The translations under genes were made by a program, and so were the position numbers. The notes beneath the pieces were generated by a model. It did no database searches. It was not told the DNA's origin and was given only the letters and a program-made list of their open reading frames with translations. From Hysterangium stoloniferum (taxonomy: Eukaryota > Basidiomycota > Agaricomycetes > Hysterangiales > Hysterangiaceae): a DNA stretch of 64,000 nucleotides. Below, in pieces: positions 22,662 through 35,800 of the stretch (positions are counted from its first letter, which is position 1; every line of letters begins with the position of its first letter). The stretch lies in the NCBI GenBank assembly GCA_015178975.1, contig WHVD01000190.1, forward strand, positions 62,001 to 126,000, in the 5' to 3' direction.

Positions 22662-24940
22662 TCATGTATCACCCCTCAGATTCCGGGGGCAAGACGGATT
22701 CGTGGGGGAATAGGAGCGCGATGATGGACCGTGAATATGGGTATCTGGAAAAGGACTACTTGCCCCGGAGTCGCGTGGACTGAGTTCACAAGGTGTTACT
22801 GTACCTGTTTGTGTGTCAGATGTAATGACGAGGCCCGGTAGCTCATCCCTGAGTGCTCGCTGCTGCCCATGATCAGACTCGACCATAGACTTGAGCGAAG
22901 GCGGGACAGAACGAGGACTCGGATGGTGCTTAAGTCTCTCTTTCTTCTCCTGCGGCGTCTCATTTTCTCTGACTTCCACCCACTCCTGCAGAGTCGGTGC
23001 TGACGGCCTGTACCATGGAATACGCTGACCCAAATAATCTACGTTCACGTAACACGTCTCCTGGGTGTCAACGGCGGGTGGCCAACGAGAAACATTCCAG
23101 CCTCTAAACCTCAGCGTCAGACTGTGTGGATCGATATCAAGCCGACAGGTTGGACAAGTGGTCTTCAGACAAAGCCAGGGGAAAAGGCAGTCGGTATGGA
23201 AAAGATGAGCACACGGAAAAGCATGAATTGATGGATCTAGGGGGATAGGTTGGTACGGAAGCTCCGCACTTGCCAAGATATTCCAGGAGGTATCAAAGCC
23301 GGTAGGTGACTCTGACTCCTCGCTAGCCTTATTCTCCGGGAGGAGGGACTCTCTACAGACGGTGCAGATGTCGTGCCCGTCACCTCTAACCTTCTCATAT
23401 CTCCTGACGAGGTCTGTTTCAATCTGTTCAAGACCATCTAGCAATTCTTGCGCACGTCCTCTGTCTCCCACTACGTCTTCATCATCCTGAGCCATGTGGA
23501 ATTCCAACTGGCTCTGAATAATATTGTCTTCTGACACGAGTGAGCTCTCGGTCAGAAAGCTGCGTTCTGACTCAGTCACATTGAGAAAGGGCTGTAGTTC
23601 AGGGAGTTGCATCTGTATAGGAGTGCCGGGATGAATAAAGCGAGACCGGTCCTGTTCGGATCCAGCCTGTGACTGTGTATCAAAGAGGGAACCTGGCGTC
23701 GATGGAAGGTCTCGGTCGGACCCATCCGACGGGCTGAGAAGTGTTGGAAGGCTGTCTCCGTCTTCGCTGACGGTAAAACGACGATTGTATCCTATGTCGA
23801 GAGGGCTGAGCGCCCTCGAGCTAGGTGAAATCCGGCGAGAGCGAACAGTGGACGTTCTTGCCGTGATGAGTTGGGACACCGAAGGGAGTGGCTCTAATAA
23901 TAAATAAAATGCATTATTATCAAATGCAGTTGAAAGCAGCGTATCCCCCACCTCTAAGAGAATTCGAACGGGTGTGTGAACTGACTCTTCGCCGATGATG
24001 CAATGTTTGGGTCGATCCGCTTTCCCCTTCGTGCCCCGGATTGGATGCTAAATCCTGGGCACCATCTTCAGGATGTGGCAGAGAACGGTCGCCATCGCTG
24101 GGACTGGACGGAGGGTCAGAACCATTAGGGGACATGGCACGTTGCATGATTTCTCCGTATGAAAAATGTGCTGGGAAGTTTACGTCACTTTGTTGACTAA
24201 AATGTCGTGGGGGAGTAACAGAAATAGGTGGCGGTGCTACCATAAGTGAGTCATCAGTAGATCCCTGTGCCACCGAGGGTCTAGGCAGATACGATTGCGG
24301 CGTAGGAGCTACGCCGTGTTGTCGTACTAAATGTGATGAAAGGGAATATAAAGGATGGCTGCTTGATAAGCCTTGGGCGACATTAGACAGACGCCGGATC
24401 GGCGTGTGTTCATCCTGGGGGCCATCAGGACTAGCGGAAACCAGCGAGGTGTGAGCCAAATATAAATTCAAACCTATTACAAAAGTAAGTGATATGTAGA
24501 TAATTCGCTGAAATTTCTTTGGGATTTTACCAGGTGGCGGACTTCGGTGACGAGGAGGTACAGGAAGGAAGTTAGAGTAAACCGAAGGGAGTCGCTGAAA
24601 ATCCCAATCAGAATCACTGGAGGACGAGTCCCTATCATGTGCTAAACTGGAAGGTACGGGACTCGGGGAAGTGCCTGGGAGCGAGTGAAGACTAAGTGGA
24701 GCTTCACTACTTCTCAAACCAGAATTTAACAGAGACCCTAGAGGCGTTAGACGTTATGGCATGCATTGTAAGGCTGGTGATAAATCAATGGTAGAACAAC
24801 TTACCCTCAAAGCAGTTCACTTCGTTGTCCGACCAGATGCCACGCAGAGCGTCACCTTGGCAGTCGGTCAGGTCTGGTGAGCCCGCACGAGAGCTACTAC
24901 TCCCTGAAAGCACGGAATTCGCTTTCAGAGGGTCAGTCAT
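22662..24940 (-). CDS. Membrane-anchored RING-H2 finger protein, probable E3 ubiquitin ligase
   Basis: Three exons (24805-24940, 23952-24737, 22662-23893) with phase-consistent GT-AG introns give about 717 residues from MTDPLKANSVLSGSSSSRAG. The N-terminal third is Ser/Pro-rich and contains one transmembrane segment (IIYISLTFVIGLNLYLAHTS). The central part has a RING-H2 domain: CTVC, then after a long loop CAHLFHTDC and CPTCR (Cys3-His2-Cys3). The loop between the second and third ligands is about 48 residues, longer than usual. The flanking sequence is low-complexity and probably disordered. By family it should recruit an E2 enzyme at an endomembrane; substrate unknown. Confidence 0.85.
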
Positions 24941-26211
24941 AGTATGTCACTCTCTGAGTTCATAGAAAATATGTGGGTAGTTGTGAAAGAGTACAGAGTG
25001 ATCACAGGCAATGTATAGGAACAAAAAGCTACCAAACACGCATTCACCACGCCCAAAACGCATGTGACGTGTCACACATGTTACAAGTTCATAACGCATT
25101 AGTGCTTCCCCTCTTCCGACTCCTAACATCAGTCTCAAGCTTCCTTTCAACCTCCCGATCCATCTGGCAGCTCATTTACGCCTTGCGCCATTCATAATTC
25201 TGGTCTCCGTCCGGACCTGAACTCCCGGACTATATGGATCTATCCGACTTAACTTCGCTTCGAAGACTTGTCCTTTACTAATAAATCCCTCAACACTCTA
25301 AGTTTGTCCTCGAGATGGGTTAAAGGTATGTAAGTCTTATGGGTAATGAGTGGGTTTATGACTGCCATTTGTGCTGCGGAACCTTTCAAGAATGTAACCG
25401 CGCCTCCTGCCAGTGGGAGAGCAGCAGAGATTTTTCTTCCATTTTATGGCCAATCTGAGCTATTAATGGCTCAGGGCGTTAAAGCATTTTTTAAACCACT
25501 AGATGGCTCGGGTTAAATGAAAAATATATTCTCATGGGTGCATACCCAAGCAATGGGTTTGTGAGGCACTTTCGTGACAATTTAGCTTTGACTGCTTTCA
25601 TATTTGGTAGAACACAAAGAAATATCATCATGGACTCGTCCTGATCTGTCAATTTGAATCAATCATCATGCGTTACCTTGATCGGTCAGGAAATCCCTAC
25701 ATTCACTTCCGCACAAATGGTGACATGCGGCCAAGCCACAAATGTGCGTCCGAAACGTAACTTTGGGGCGCAACAACTGCCTCCATCTCCCCTATGCCCA
25801 CTCCTTTTGTAGGCTTCTATGGACCCTAATTCGCTTAGATAAGAGAACCACTGCCTCGAGGCGGTAGCATTGTGCTGTGTGTACGACCAGATTCGTTCAA
25901 ATTTTCCCTTTGCAAATTGAGATGCTCTGTTAAGCTGTCCTCGGCTCGCTGTTAGTTGGCAGAAAAATGTCGAAAGTTTGTAGAAAAGGTGTCGATTTTA
26001 TGTCAGCTTCAACTCGAGTGATCGACGAATATCGTGAAATCACTGCATCCAAGTCGTTAATGATAGCGAGGCTCCCACTATCTTACAATGCAATCATTTC
26101 ACACCCGCGCCGGCCTGCTGGTTGAGAGGAGGCATTTAAATGTATGGCAGCGCCATAAATTGCTCCTTGCTCCTTCATCCCAACGTCCCTCAAGCTACTT
26201 GATGAGGTACC
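24941..26211. other. Intergenic, no gene seen
   Basis: Divergent promoter space between the RING gene (-) and the DUF6699 gene (+). CpG content is normal for host DNA. No ORF or RNA gene could be supported. Confidence 0.5.
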
Positions 26212-27387
26212 ATGAAGCGTGCCACCACTAAGGGTAGTAGCATTATCCGTTGGCTCTCAGGCTCGAGTAGGGGAGAAGAGGTGGTCTCGGACGACGAATC
26301 TCCATCATCGATCAATCGTTTCGGCGGCTCCCCCCCTCCTTTAACAGACTCTAGTTCTGTTACTGGTGCATCGTTGGGCCTTGTTACCCCTAAAGCAACC
26401 AGTAGGCATGTGGATCTGCCAACAAAACATGCTGCTTTGGGAGAGAAGAGGCCAGCGGTGTCAATCAGCCATGCTCCACCACCAAAAGAGCCCAATCTTA
26501 GGCTTCCGCCCCCACAAGAGACTCAGCTATCCGTGCCAGTTAGACGTGAGTCAGCCACACGTCGTCCCCCTTCCCAGCTAGCGCAATCATTCCGCGCCAA
26601 AACGCCAAGGACTCCCCCCAGAAGACACATTGACCTACCGGCACTCACTCAACGTCAACCCACGCTATCTTGTAAGATCCCTCTGTATTGACATGTTCAA
26701 CCTTATTTATACATATTTCAAGTACCGCCCAATGCCAAACGTCCGTTTGTGTCCACGGCTTTAGTGGTTCCACCCCGTCTTTCTGCAAATGATCTCTTAC
26801 GCTACCATCCATCGCGCAGGCCGCTCTTCTACGACCTCATCATGCCGCCTTTCAATATTTCTCAACTCCCCCCTCAGTCTTCATCTACTACTGTTGCCCT
26901 CGTGAAGACAAAAACCACTGATAAGACTCGCCACAGACCCCCCCCCCTCTCATCGTCTCAGCTTTCTGAGCCTGCGACCATGCCCCCGACACGGCATATG
27001 AGGCTCATATCAGAACAGTTACAGATCCCATGGTCGATTGATATACATTCTAGACATTCCAAAAATGCTAACGTGGCAGTTCAAGATTTTATCAACGAAT
27101 TGTATTCCTTCCTTCAAATCCCAGTTACTCGTGAAGAATGGGCTGCTCCTCCAAGGGATTTCCGCGAAGAAGTCAAACGGGCACGCGAAAGGCGGTGTGC
27201 TGCATTCGTCGCACATAGAATTAAACCCAACGACTTTCAGAAAAAGGACCCCTTGAGGCGTATAGACTTCTTCCTCGATATGACGATTTTTGTTGGGTTG
27301 CAACGAAGGGATGAGGAGGAAGTCGGAGACAGGGAAAGGAACGACGGTGCCTCTACATGGCTCATGATGCTCGAACCACGACCATAG
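26212..27387 (+). CDS. DUF6699-domain protein
   Basis: Two exons (26212-26671, 26723-27387) joined by a 51-bp GT-AG intron give about 374 residues. The first half is Ser/Pro/Arg-rich and disordered. The second half has the basidiomycete DUF6699 layout: LLRYHPSRRPLFYDLIMPP, IPWSIDIHSR, a helix VAVQDFINELYSFLQIPVT, then RIDFFLDMTIFVGL and a final WLMMLEP. The function of DUF6699 is unknown; the family is expanded in mushrooms. Start chosen as the first ATG of the open frame. Confidence 0.8.
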
Positions 27388-28814
27388 TAGTTTGATTCGG
27401 AATTTTGTAATATTCATTTCTTCCTTCTCCTCTTTCTCTCTCCTTTGTTTTCCTTTGATCCCACTAGTGGAAACACACAGTCTCGCTATGCTCTCATCAC
27501 GAACACTCATTTGTTTTTCTTACCACTCCACTCATCACCATATGCATTGTTACCGCTATCCGCATTCTGATCGTGTATTGTTTGTTTGTTACACCACCCC
27601 TCATTATCCTAGCTGTGTCTTCTATCTTCGGAGGAGCTCTGCATCGGCGCCATCGCCTTCAGCACTGGTAGGTAATAATAGGAGTTCTTGAGATATCCGT
27701 ATCAGATATGGTTATATATACGCAATAAGCGAGTGACATGGAAGGCCTCGACATCCAGACGGCACCTGAGGCACCCATGGAAGCGCCCTTTCATTTCAAT
27801 AGGGTGGAGTCGATGGCATAAGTCTACCGTAAGTGCGCTAGGTCACGAGTGTCGACGTCTCTTCCTTCTGTGATTGCATAAAGATGATGCCCATGTGATT
27901 TGTATTCTATCAGACTGCACGGCGATAAGCCATTCTTAAAAAGAAATGCCAACGACAGGTATAATAATGCATAGTGTGTGGCATGTGATCTTGTGCCCAT
28001 TTCAAAATTGCGCGATCCTTTCAAGGGTAGCACTGGCAGCATGGCACACTTGTCTGGCTTGGCGTGGTGATTCTATTTTGAGCCAAGTTGACCAGAGCCG
28101 GCAGATGCGATGAGCAAAGACCGATCCTGGAGTTACTGGCGCATCAGAACGCGCGACACAGGTACCCGCGATCGAAATGACAGACCAGTGGCGGTGAGTT
28201 TTTAGCATTCATGTGGAATATGGTGCTCAAGCTGGATATGCTTGAGCAGCAAATAAAAGCATATGTTGATTTAATAATGGTGAGCTGTAAAATTTGTAAA
28301 ATAGCGGATGGCATGTCGATGACGAAAAGGATTGCTTGCTTCAGGCCATGCGATGACTACGATTCTCGACACCTACTGATCAATATAGATAGATTTTGGA
28401 TCCGTTTTACAATATTCCATTGGTACGGGAATGATGTGACACCTCGCCAATGCACACTGCCAATGGCAAACTGAAGGAATGGCTCCATTTTCGACCTCCG
28501 CGTTGTGTTGAAACATCGAGTAACCACACCTCACATTGAACCACCATGATCCGCAGTTGCGAAATCTATTTCCGAGTCATCACTATCACACTGACCGTTA
28601 TGGATTCGGAAACTACATAAACCGCCGATAGTAGACCATCCATGAAAGAGACTGTTAGACATGGTACAAATCCGTGACAGATCACAGTTAGATTAGTTAG
28701 ATTATGTACAATCGAGGCTTGTTGCAAACAGCATGCTATCCAGGGATTTAGAGCCCCGACAACCTGGTTCATGCAATACTTGATTGACCCGTCGTCATCC
28801 TTAACGTAGTTAAT
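27388..28814. other. Intergenic, no gene seen
   Basis: Pyrimidine-rich 3' flank, then mixed sequence with only short ORFs. Confidence 0.5.
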
Positions 28815-29240
28815 AGCAATTTAGTGCTATGAAAATACATGATAAGTGTTACTGTGAAATGGAAAGATAATTCGGGCACTTACTCTCAGCATTAAAAGTT
28901 CACTGAGAGATTTTCTGCTACACTACAAGTATATAATAGTACATTTGAGAGGAGATAGAATATGAATGTCCCTCATTGGGTCTTTTCGAGACATACTGTT
29001 TCACCTTGTTCATACAAGCACTTAGTTTTTCAATTCTCATGCCCTGATACCCCTCAAGTTTTGAAGTACTAAGTCCTAAATGCTGAGTATGATAAGTGGT
29101 TTAATATATCGGTGACTATTTCTTTATTCGAGTGAAAGTGAAGTTGGATTGTTCCATTTCTGATTAGTTTCTCTCCCATAATGCATTTGAGCACTGTGTG
29201 TCCATTATTTGCTCACATTGGACTACAGTTCCTGACACAA
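28815..29240 (+). repeat. Dispersed repeat, segments A then B (copy 1)
   Basis: Segment A (about 28815-29040, GTGCTATGAAAATACATGAT...) and segment B (about 29160-29236, GTGTCCATTATTTGCTCACA...) recur at 53310-53715 in the same orientation but in the order B then A. Copy 1 has lost CpGs that copy 2 keeps (CATTTGAGAGGAGATAG against CATTCGAGAGGAGACGG). Confidence 0.75.
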
Positions 29241-29413
29241 ATCGAATTTTCTTGACAGTTGTTGAAGTATAATTGAATTTCTTCAACTATGTTGAATACA
29301 CAATGTGTCTTTCAACAAAGTATTAATTTGTCCTGAAGATGAAGTGTGAGGCTAAAGAAGGACACAAGGAAACTTGAATTTGTAATACAATGAATAGGGA
29401 AATGGACTATAGT

Positions 29414-30195
29414 TGTTAGGACCAGAAAACCCACCAGGATCTGGACCCTATCCTACATGCACCCGACTCACTATATCAAGTTACAGCTAAACCAGAAAAC
29501 CTGCTGGGACCCAGACATCAAGCCTGTCTACTCCCAACCCTCTGTGTCTCACATATCAGTCACTGGACCTTGCCAGGACCCACACATGTCAAAGCCTGTC
29601 TATGTCTGACCCCATTCCATGCACCAGTCACCAGGCTTGGCTCCACCCAGATAACCTGACAGCTCTCTAACTGAGCCCCATTCCTGTTATGGTCTAATGA
29701 CCTGTCATGTTTCAGACTCCACCTCCATTCTGTTCCATTCCTAATACCTATTTTGGTGTTTACTCATCTTGTTTCATGATTACTTATTTAGGATTTCATT
29801 ATTACTAGATTTGGTATAACATACATTCCACAGTCTATATAGTCTGGCAGATGTTGTACATACAATCCAGTCAGAAAACCAGCTTAGATCTCCCCAGTAA
29901 TCTTAGTATATTTTCTGCTCTATTCCTCTCTTTGAAACACACTGCTATTTACCTTGTCAGAGCCCATGGGCTCTGACCTATCTATCACTTGTCCTCTGAT
30001 CCAGTCACCACCCAACCTGTCAAGACCCATTCCCAGGAACTCCACAGAGTATCCTTTGGATATTATATTAGGTTCTGAACCATCTTCCAGACCACTATCA
30101 AGATCCAGAATCCACTTGAACCTGACCCTCATCCCTCAAGTACCCTTTGAACTCACATCCTATTCTGTCAGTCTTCCCCCTGACTAGGCACCTTC
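29414..30195 (+). mobile_element. LTR of the gypsy A family (left part) plus LTR-element remnant
   Basis: Starts TGTTAGGACCAG and follows the A-type LTR to about 30005. The sequence then changes to a segment (CAGGAACTCCACAGAGTATC...) also seen near 42110-42240. The missing end of this LTR (TATAAGCTGAAGCCAAGTCC, CAGGTTTCTCTGG) appears to resume at 40432-40620, so the whole 30-40 kb stack probably lies inside it. Confidence 0.6.
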
Positions 30196-31333
30196 TGTTA
30201 TGACCTGGAAACCCACCAGACTCTGGACTCCACCCTACAGTGAGTCAAAAAACTGCCCCAATGTTTGTGCATTTTAGAAAGATTGATATTGTGTGAAGGA
30301 ATGACATCAGCAAAAATTCTGAAAAATTCACATGATATACTAGAGCATGTTGGCTATCTACCAACTTAAGAAATCATGTGATTCCAATCAAAACTCATTG
30401 CTCAATAAATCAAACAAAATACTCACTCATTGGGGCAGTTTTTTGACCCTCTATTATTTTACAATCTAATACTTTGTATGATCCCCCTTTGCCTTTAAAA
30501 CTGCCTGTATCCTCCTAGGTATGCTTTCTATTAGCTTCTGGCATGTCTCTGGTGGTATTTCAGTCCACTCCTTTGCCACCCTGTCCCATAATTCATGTAC
30601 TCCTTTGGGTGGTATGTCATATTGTTGGAGTTTGGCCTTGAGGTGTAGCCAGAGGTGTTCAATGGGATTTAGATCAGGGGATTGGGCAGCCCACTTCATG
30701 GGAATGATGTTATTGTCAGAAAACCACTGATCTGCCTTTTTTGAGGTATGTTTTGGATCATTGTCCTGTTGGAAGTACCACTTATCCTCAGCCATCTCCA
30801 AACTTTCAATGCTCTCCTCCACTCCCTCCTCCAAAATTTCACAATACTGCACTGCATCCATGTTCTCCTGCACCTCGATCAGCTTCCCCACCCCATTCCA
30901 GCCCATACACCCCCAAACCATCAAGTTATTCCCCCCCCATGTTTGACAGTTGGTGTGGTGGTCCTGTCTGATACTGGTTCCCCTTGTTGCTTCCAAACAT
31001 ATACCTTCCCATCTGACCCAATCCTATTTATTTTTGTCTCATCAGTCCACAACACCCTCTTCCAATCCTCCATAGTCCAATTTTCATGGCATTGGAAAAA
31101 CTTTAGATGTTGCTGACAATGAGACCCCTTGAGCATAAGGACTTTCTTCTTTGTTGCTGACCTAAAGCCAGCTTCCTTCAACACATTCCTAACAGTCTGA
31201 GGAGTCACAGAGGTAGATATGATGGAATTTATGAATTGGGTGGCTTGGACAGCATTGTCAAGCTTCCCAGAGCTGATTTGATGGATAATTGACTGTTTAT
31301 CATAAGGGGAAAGCTTGGAAGGATGGCCACCAG

Positions 31334-31571
31334 TGTTAGGATACACACACAGGCCGGGTTTCTGGAGAAACCCGCGGGATATCTGGTAGGACTTGGCTTC
31401 AGCTTATAGGCTGCGCCCTCGCTAGATCGTGTTGTCCAATTTCAAACAGACAGACAGGAATCCCGGGGAGTCCAGGCGGGGTTCGTGGGTCGTAGGTCGT
31501 AAGTCGTGAGTCAGAGGTCATGGGTCGTGAGTCGAGATAGTTGAGAGAGATAGATGCACCGGAGCCTGTGG
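31334..31571 (-). repeat. Partial 3' LTR of gypsy element 1
   Basis: Matches 37946-38186 of the 5' LTR nearly base for base, then changes abruptly at GGAGCCTGTGGG. The remaining roughly 560 bp of the LTR are missing. Confidence 0.85.
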
Positions 31572-31674
31572 GCGGTTCTTGTCAGCTATGTGCATGTGTC
31601 AAAAGTCATGTCGGTTACATGTATGTGTCAAAGAGTCATGTGATCTGGAAGGTAAGGTTCAAACACGATGAGCC

Positions 31675-31684
31675 TATATATAAA
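31675..31684 (+). promoter_or_regulatory. TATA box of the antisense accessory gene
   Basis: TATATATAAA 50 bp upstream of ATG 31734, on the strand opposite to gag-pol. A TATAAAAA sits upstream of the related copy in element 2 (45798-45805). Confidence 0.5.
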
Positions 31685-31733
31685 TTTGAAAAAATAGAAA
31701 ATTTTTCTTCTTTATTACCCCCATCTTCAAAAA

Positions 31734-32692
31734 ATGGGACCAAAACCAATGCCTAAATGAGCGATGCCAACAGCGGGGGCCTCCACGGTCACTCCATATC
31801 GGGTGCCTTGGAGCGCAGCCCAATTGTTGGCACGGTGAGAAGAGCAGTGCCAACTTTGTGAAGAAGCAGAGAGGGAGGCGAGGGAGGCTGAGGAGGCTCT
31901 GGACAAGGAGTACCAGGCAGCATTGGCCGTGGAGGAAGAGGCGGCAAAGGAGAGGGAATGTGAAGCGGAGGAGGCTGCAGAGAACACCCGGGTGGCTGCA
32001 GAGAAAGCCCGGTTGGCCGCAGACAGGGCCACAATTGTTGCAGGAAAGGTAAGTCCCAATATTCAACTTGTCGAATTTTACTGACTTGTATTTTTCAGCG
32101 CAAGGTGACAGAGGTGGAGTTGGAGTCCGAGGGGGAGCCAGAGAGCCCCCAAAAGGTAAGCCTCAGGTCTGTGGGATAACCGTGGAACTGACCGTATCAA
32201 CAGAAGGCAAGGAAGGTGGCGCCAGTCCGTCTTCCGACGCGGAATGAGCCACGGTGCTCTGGTTGTAATGACTGGAACATGGAATGCAACCAAAAGTCCG
32301 TCCGGGGTCCGGGGTGCTATCAATGTGTGCACCTCAAGGCAAGGTGCTCGCTTGTTCACAAGCAGGCCACGGGGTCCGGGGTGCGAGACATAAGTGGGTT
32401 GGACGGGTTTTCCGGGTTGGACGAAGTCCTTGGACAGATCGCCGAGGGCATCAAGGCCCAAAATGAGTTGCTCTGGAAGAGCAACAAGGTCCACATAGTG
32501 GTGGCGAAGGAACTGTGCGGACTCCGCGAGGAATTTTGGAAGTTCCTGGCGGAGTATGGCGGCTATGTATATGAGGAGCCGCAAGTCAGGAGTTCCGAGG
32601 ATGCTGGATCAGCCGCAGAGGTCGTGGAGCTTCCTGAGGAGGTAGCTGAGGTGGCAGGAAAAAAGCACAGCCCCATAGAAATAGATGAATAA
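31734..32692 (+). pseudogene. Antisense retroelement gene: coiled coil plus Zn2Cys6 cluster protein
   Basis: Three exons (31734-32048, 32099-32155, 32204-32692), introns of 50 and 48 bp in correct phase, about 286 codons. Residues about 36-105 are a Glu/Ala/Arg-rich coiled coil (EEAEREAREAEEALDKEYQA). A basic stretch KKARKVAPVR precedes cysteines at 142, 145, 152, 162, 165 and 172, spaced C-x2-C-x6-C-x9-C-x2-C-x6-C, the fungal Gal4-type binuclear zinc cluster. The C-terminal part has a helical segment (LGQIAEGIKAQNELLWKSNK) and an acidic tail. Two in-frame TGA codons (31758, 31836) sit where CGA-to-TGA decay would put them; alternatively translation starts downstream or another intron exists. 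By fold it should bind DNA or nucleic acid; its role in the element is inferred. Confidence 0.75.
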
Positions 32693-32889
32693 AATAATAG
32701 AACTTGATAATTTGAACATAAAAGTAAAGTGTGAAAAACATAAAAATTAAAGTCAAAGTCAAAGTCTGCGGAAGGTCCGCTTAAAGACTTGACAAAACAT
32801 GTCAGAACCTGTAAAAGCAAAGAGAGACATAGGGCGACAGGGAATAATGAAAATGAGTCCAAACGTAATACGTGGTCCGTGGAGTGTGG

Positions 32890-35800
32890 TCAGAGAGACG
32901 ATAATGGTCCAGGTTTGAGTGGGTAAGCTGTATGAAAGTCAGTAACGATTTCCATGGCATTACTGAGTTCCGTGGCCAAAATCCATGAAGTTTCTTCATC
33001 GGTGCCCTCATAACCCGCCCACTTGACCAAGTAAAGCAGTTTACAAGTACATCGACGCTTGTCTATTTTTGAATCTAAAATCTGTGAGATTTCAAACTTG
33101 GGTTCTCCATCAATGATGACTGGAGGAGGCGGAGATTGCATGTGATCCAGGATAGTGTTAGCAGTACAGGATTCAAGCATAGAAACATGAAATACCGGGT
33201 GTACCGCGCGCATGCTATCCGGAAGCCGTAGAGTCCAAGAAACTGCACCTACTTGTGTGATAATTTCAAATGGACCTAAATATTTTTCAGCAAGCTTCTT
33301 TGATGGACGGGTAGTCCAGAAGAATTGAGCTTTGACATAAACACGGTCGCCAATCTTGAAGTTGGGTGGCGGGATCCGGTGTTTGTCTGCTGAATGTTGG
33401 TATTGCTCTTGGGCGGACAATATTGCATTCCGGAGTTCCTCGTGGAGCTCGTGGAGGTCTGTGGTGAACTCTTGAGCATGAACAGAGGCGAGATTTCGTT
33501 CTGGATGTACTGTAATATTTGGATTATATCCTTTATTTGCAAAGAATGGGGAAACGCCAGTAGTGGCTGAGGGTGCATTGTTGTAAGCAAACTCTGCAAG
33601 TGGTAACAAGGATTTCCAATTGTCCTGTTGATAGTTGCAATATACATGGAGGTATTGTTCCAATGTCTGGTTGACACATTCGGTTTGTCCGTCACCTTCT
33701 GGGTGATGTCTGGATGTGAAATGTAATGTCATGTCCAAGGATTTTCCGAGGGATCTAAAGAAGTGAGACATGAACTCTGATCCTCTATCGGAAGTCACGT
33801 GGGATGGAACTCCGTGCTTGGAAAATATGTGGATAATGAAAAGTTCCGCTAGCTGCATGGACATAATTGTGTCATATGTAGGGATGAATATACCTTGTTT
33901 TGAGAATCTGTCAACAATGACTAGAATGGCGGAAAGCCTTTGGAATCTGGTAGGTGTTCAATGAAATCCATAGAGATAGAATTCCACGGGTGTTCCGGTA
34001 CCAGGAGTTGTTTCAAAAGGCCGTATGGCTTGTGTCGCTGAGATTTCGAGCGGGGACAAGTAGTGCAAGATTTACAATAGTGCTTAATGAATCCATGGAG
34101 TCCGGGCCAAGTATATTCTCTTCTTATTAATGATAGAGTTTTGTTGTACCCAAAATGTCCTGAGAGTGGATGATCATGTTTTTTGTATTGAAGGATCCTG
34201 AGGCGGAGGCCGTTGGAGTCTGGTACATAGATACGATCATCAAGTCTAATGAAACCATGCTGGTCGAGAGACCACTGGGGTTGACCGGGGTCCACGGGAT
34301 TGTCAAGGTGAGCTTTAGTGATTGGGTCTAGCGGAATTGCCAATAGAATATCTTGATGTAACTTCTCAATATCCATAATGATAATTCCATGGACAATGGG
34401 ATTGATGAGGAAAGTTGCGTGGACTGATGCGGTAAGTTGTTGATTCGTGAAAATAGGTTTCAGGTTGTGTGGAGTTACCGTGGCATAGTCGTTGCTCCCC
34501 TCTTTAGGATAGACGTCCCATCGTCTAGTTAAAGTGTCGGGTTTGCCGCCGAGATGGCCAGGTCAAAAGTGGATAATCATGTTGAAGGCAGATAGATATT
34601 CAGACCAGCGGGCCTGCCAGCGGGTCAAAAGTTTTGTGGTAGAAAAGTATTCCAGGTTTTTGTGTGCTGTTACAACGTCAATAGGAGCTCCTGAGCCTTC
34701 CAAATAGTGTTGCCACGCTTTGAAAGCTGAAAAGATTGCCAGAAGTTCTTTATCATGAACGTCATAGTTGAGCTCTGCTCCGGTAAAAGTCCGGGACAGA
34801 AAAGCCACGGGATGGACTTCTCCGTCGGAGTCCTGGATAGACAAAATGGCTCCAAGCACATAATCTGAGGCGTCTGTTTCAACAATGAGCGGGAAGTCCA
34901 GTTTCCAATGTGACAGAATAGGAGCTGTAGAAAAGAATTTTTTAAAAGATTGAAAGCTTTTTGACACTTATCATTAAAATTCCACAGAGTACCCTTACAC
35001 ATAAGACGGGTAAGGGGTACCGTGATGTCGGAATATCCACGGATAAAACGTTGGTAAAAATTGGCAAAGCCGAGGAAGGATTGTATGTCTTTAACGTTTC
35101 GGGGTTCGGGCCAATATTTGATGACTTGCACTTTAGTTTCATCCATGCAGAGTCCATCAGGTCCCATAATGAAACCTAGGTATTCCACAGAGTCCGTGTC
35201 AAAAGTACATTTTTTACCATTTGCAAATAAACCATGTTGTCTGAGCCTCCAGAGAACTTCATGGACTTGTTTGTCATGTTCCGTGGGATTCTTGGAGTAG
35301 ATAAGAATGTCATCCAAGTAAACAATGTCGCATACATCAAGCATGCCAGAGAAAATGTCATTGATAAAATGCTGAAAAACAGACAGAGCATTGGTGAGTC
35401 CAAAGGGGATGACCAACCACTCGAAGGCCCCATAACGGGTTCTAAAAGTGGTTTTCCATTCGTCGCCCACAGCAATCCAGACCAAATGATAGGTGCATTT
35501 GAGATCAATTTTGGTGTAAATCCAGGCATTCCGCGGAGCATCTAGTAGGTCAGATATAAGTGGGAGTGGATATTTATCCTTCTTGGTGACAGCATTGAGT
35601 CCTCTAAAATCAACACATAGTCGAAGAGATCCATCCTTTTTTCTGACAAGCAGAACAGGTGCTCCAAAAGGAGACTTTGAGGGTCGGATAAAACCTATGG
35701 ACAAATGTTCATCCAGGAAATTGCAGATTGCGGAAAGTTCTGTGGATGAGAGCGGGTAAATATGTCCTAGGGGTGGCTGGGCACCATCTTCAAGATCAAT

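Noticed and set aside
25200-26200. Search for tRNA or snRNA genes in the intergenic region
   Set aside because: No sequence folds with both an A box and a B box or shows a recognisable snRNA core by eye.
27019-27510. Minus-strand 163-residue ORF over the DUF6699 exon
   Set aside because: Shadow of the DUF6699 coding exon.
31674-32066. Minus-strand ORFs rich in Ser, Leu and Pro over the antisense gene
   Set aside because: They mirror the Glu/Ala/Arg-rich coiled coil on the plus strand. The plus strand has TATA, splice sites and the zinc cluster.
32078-32584. Minus-strand 168-residue ORF over the zinc-cluster exon
   Set aside because: It would continue gag-pol orientation but has no retroviral motif, and lies past the chromodomain stop.
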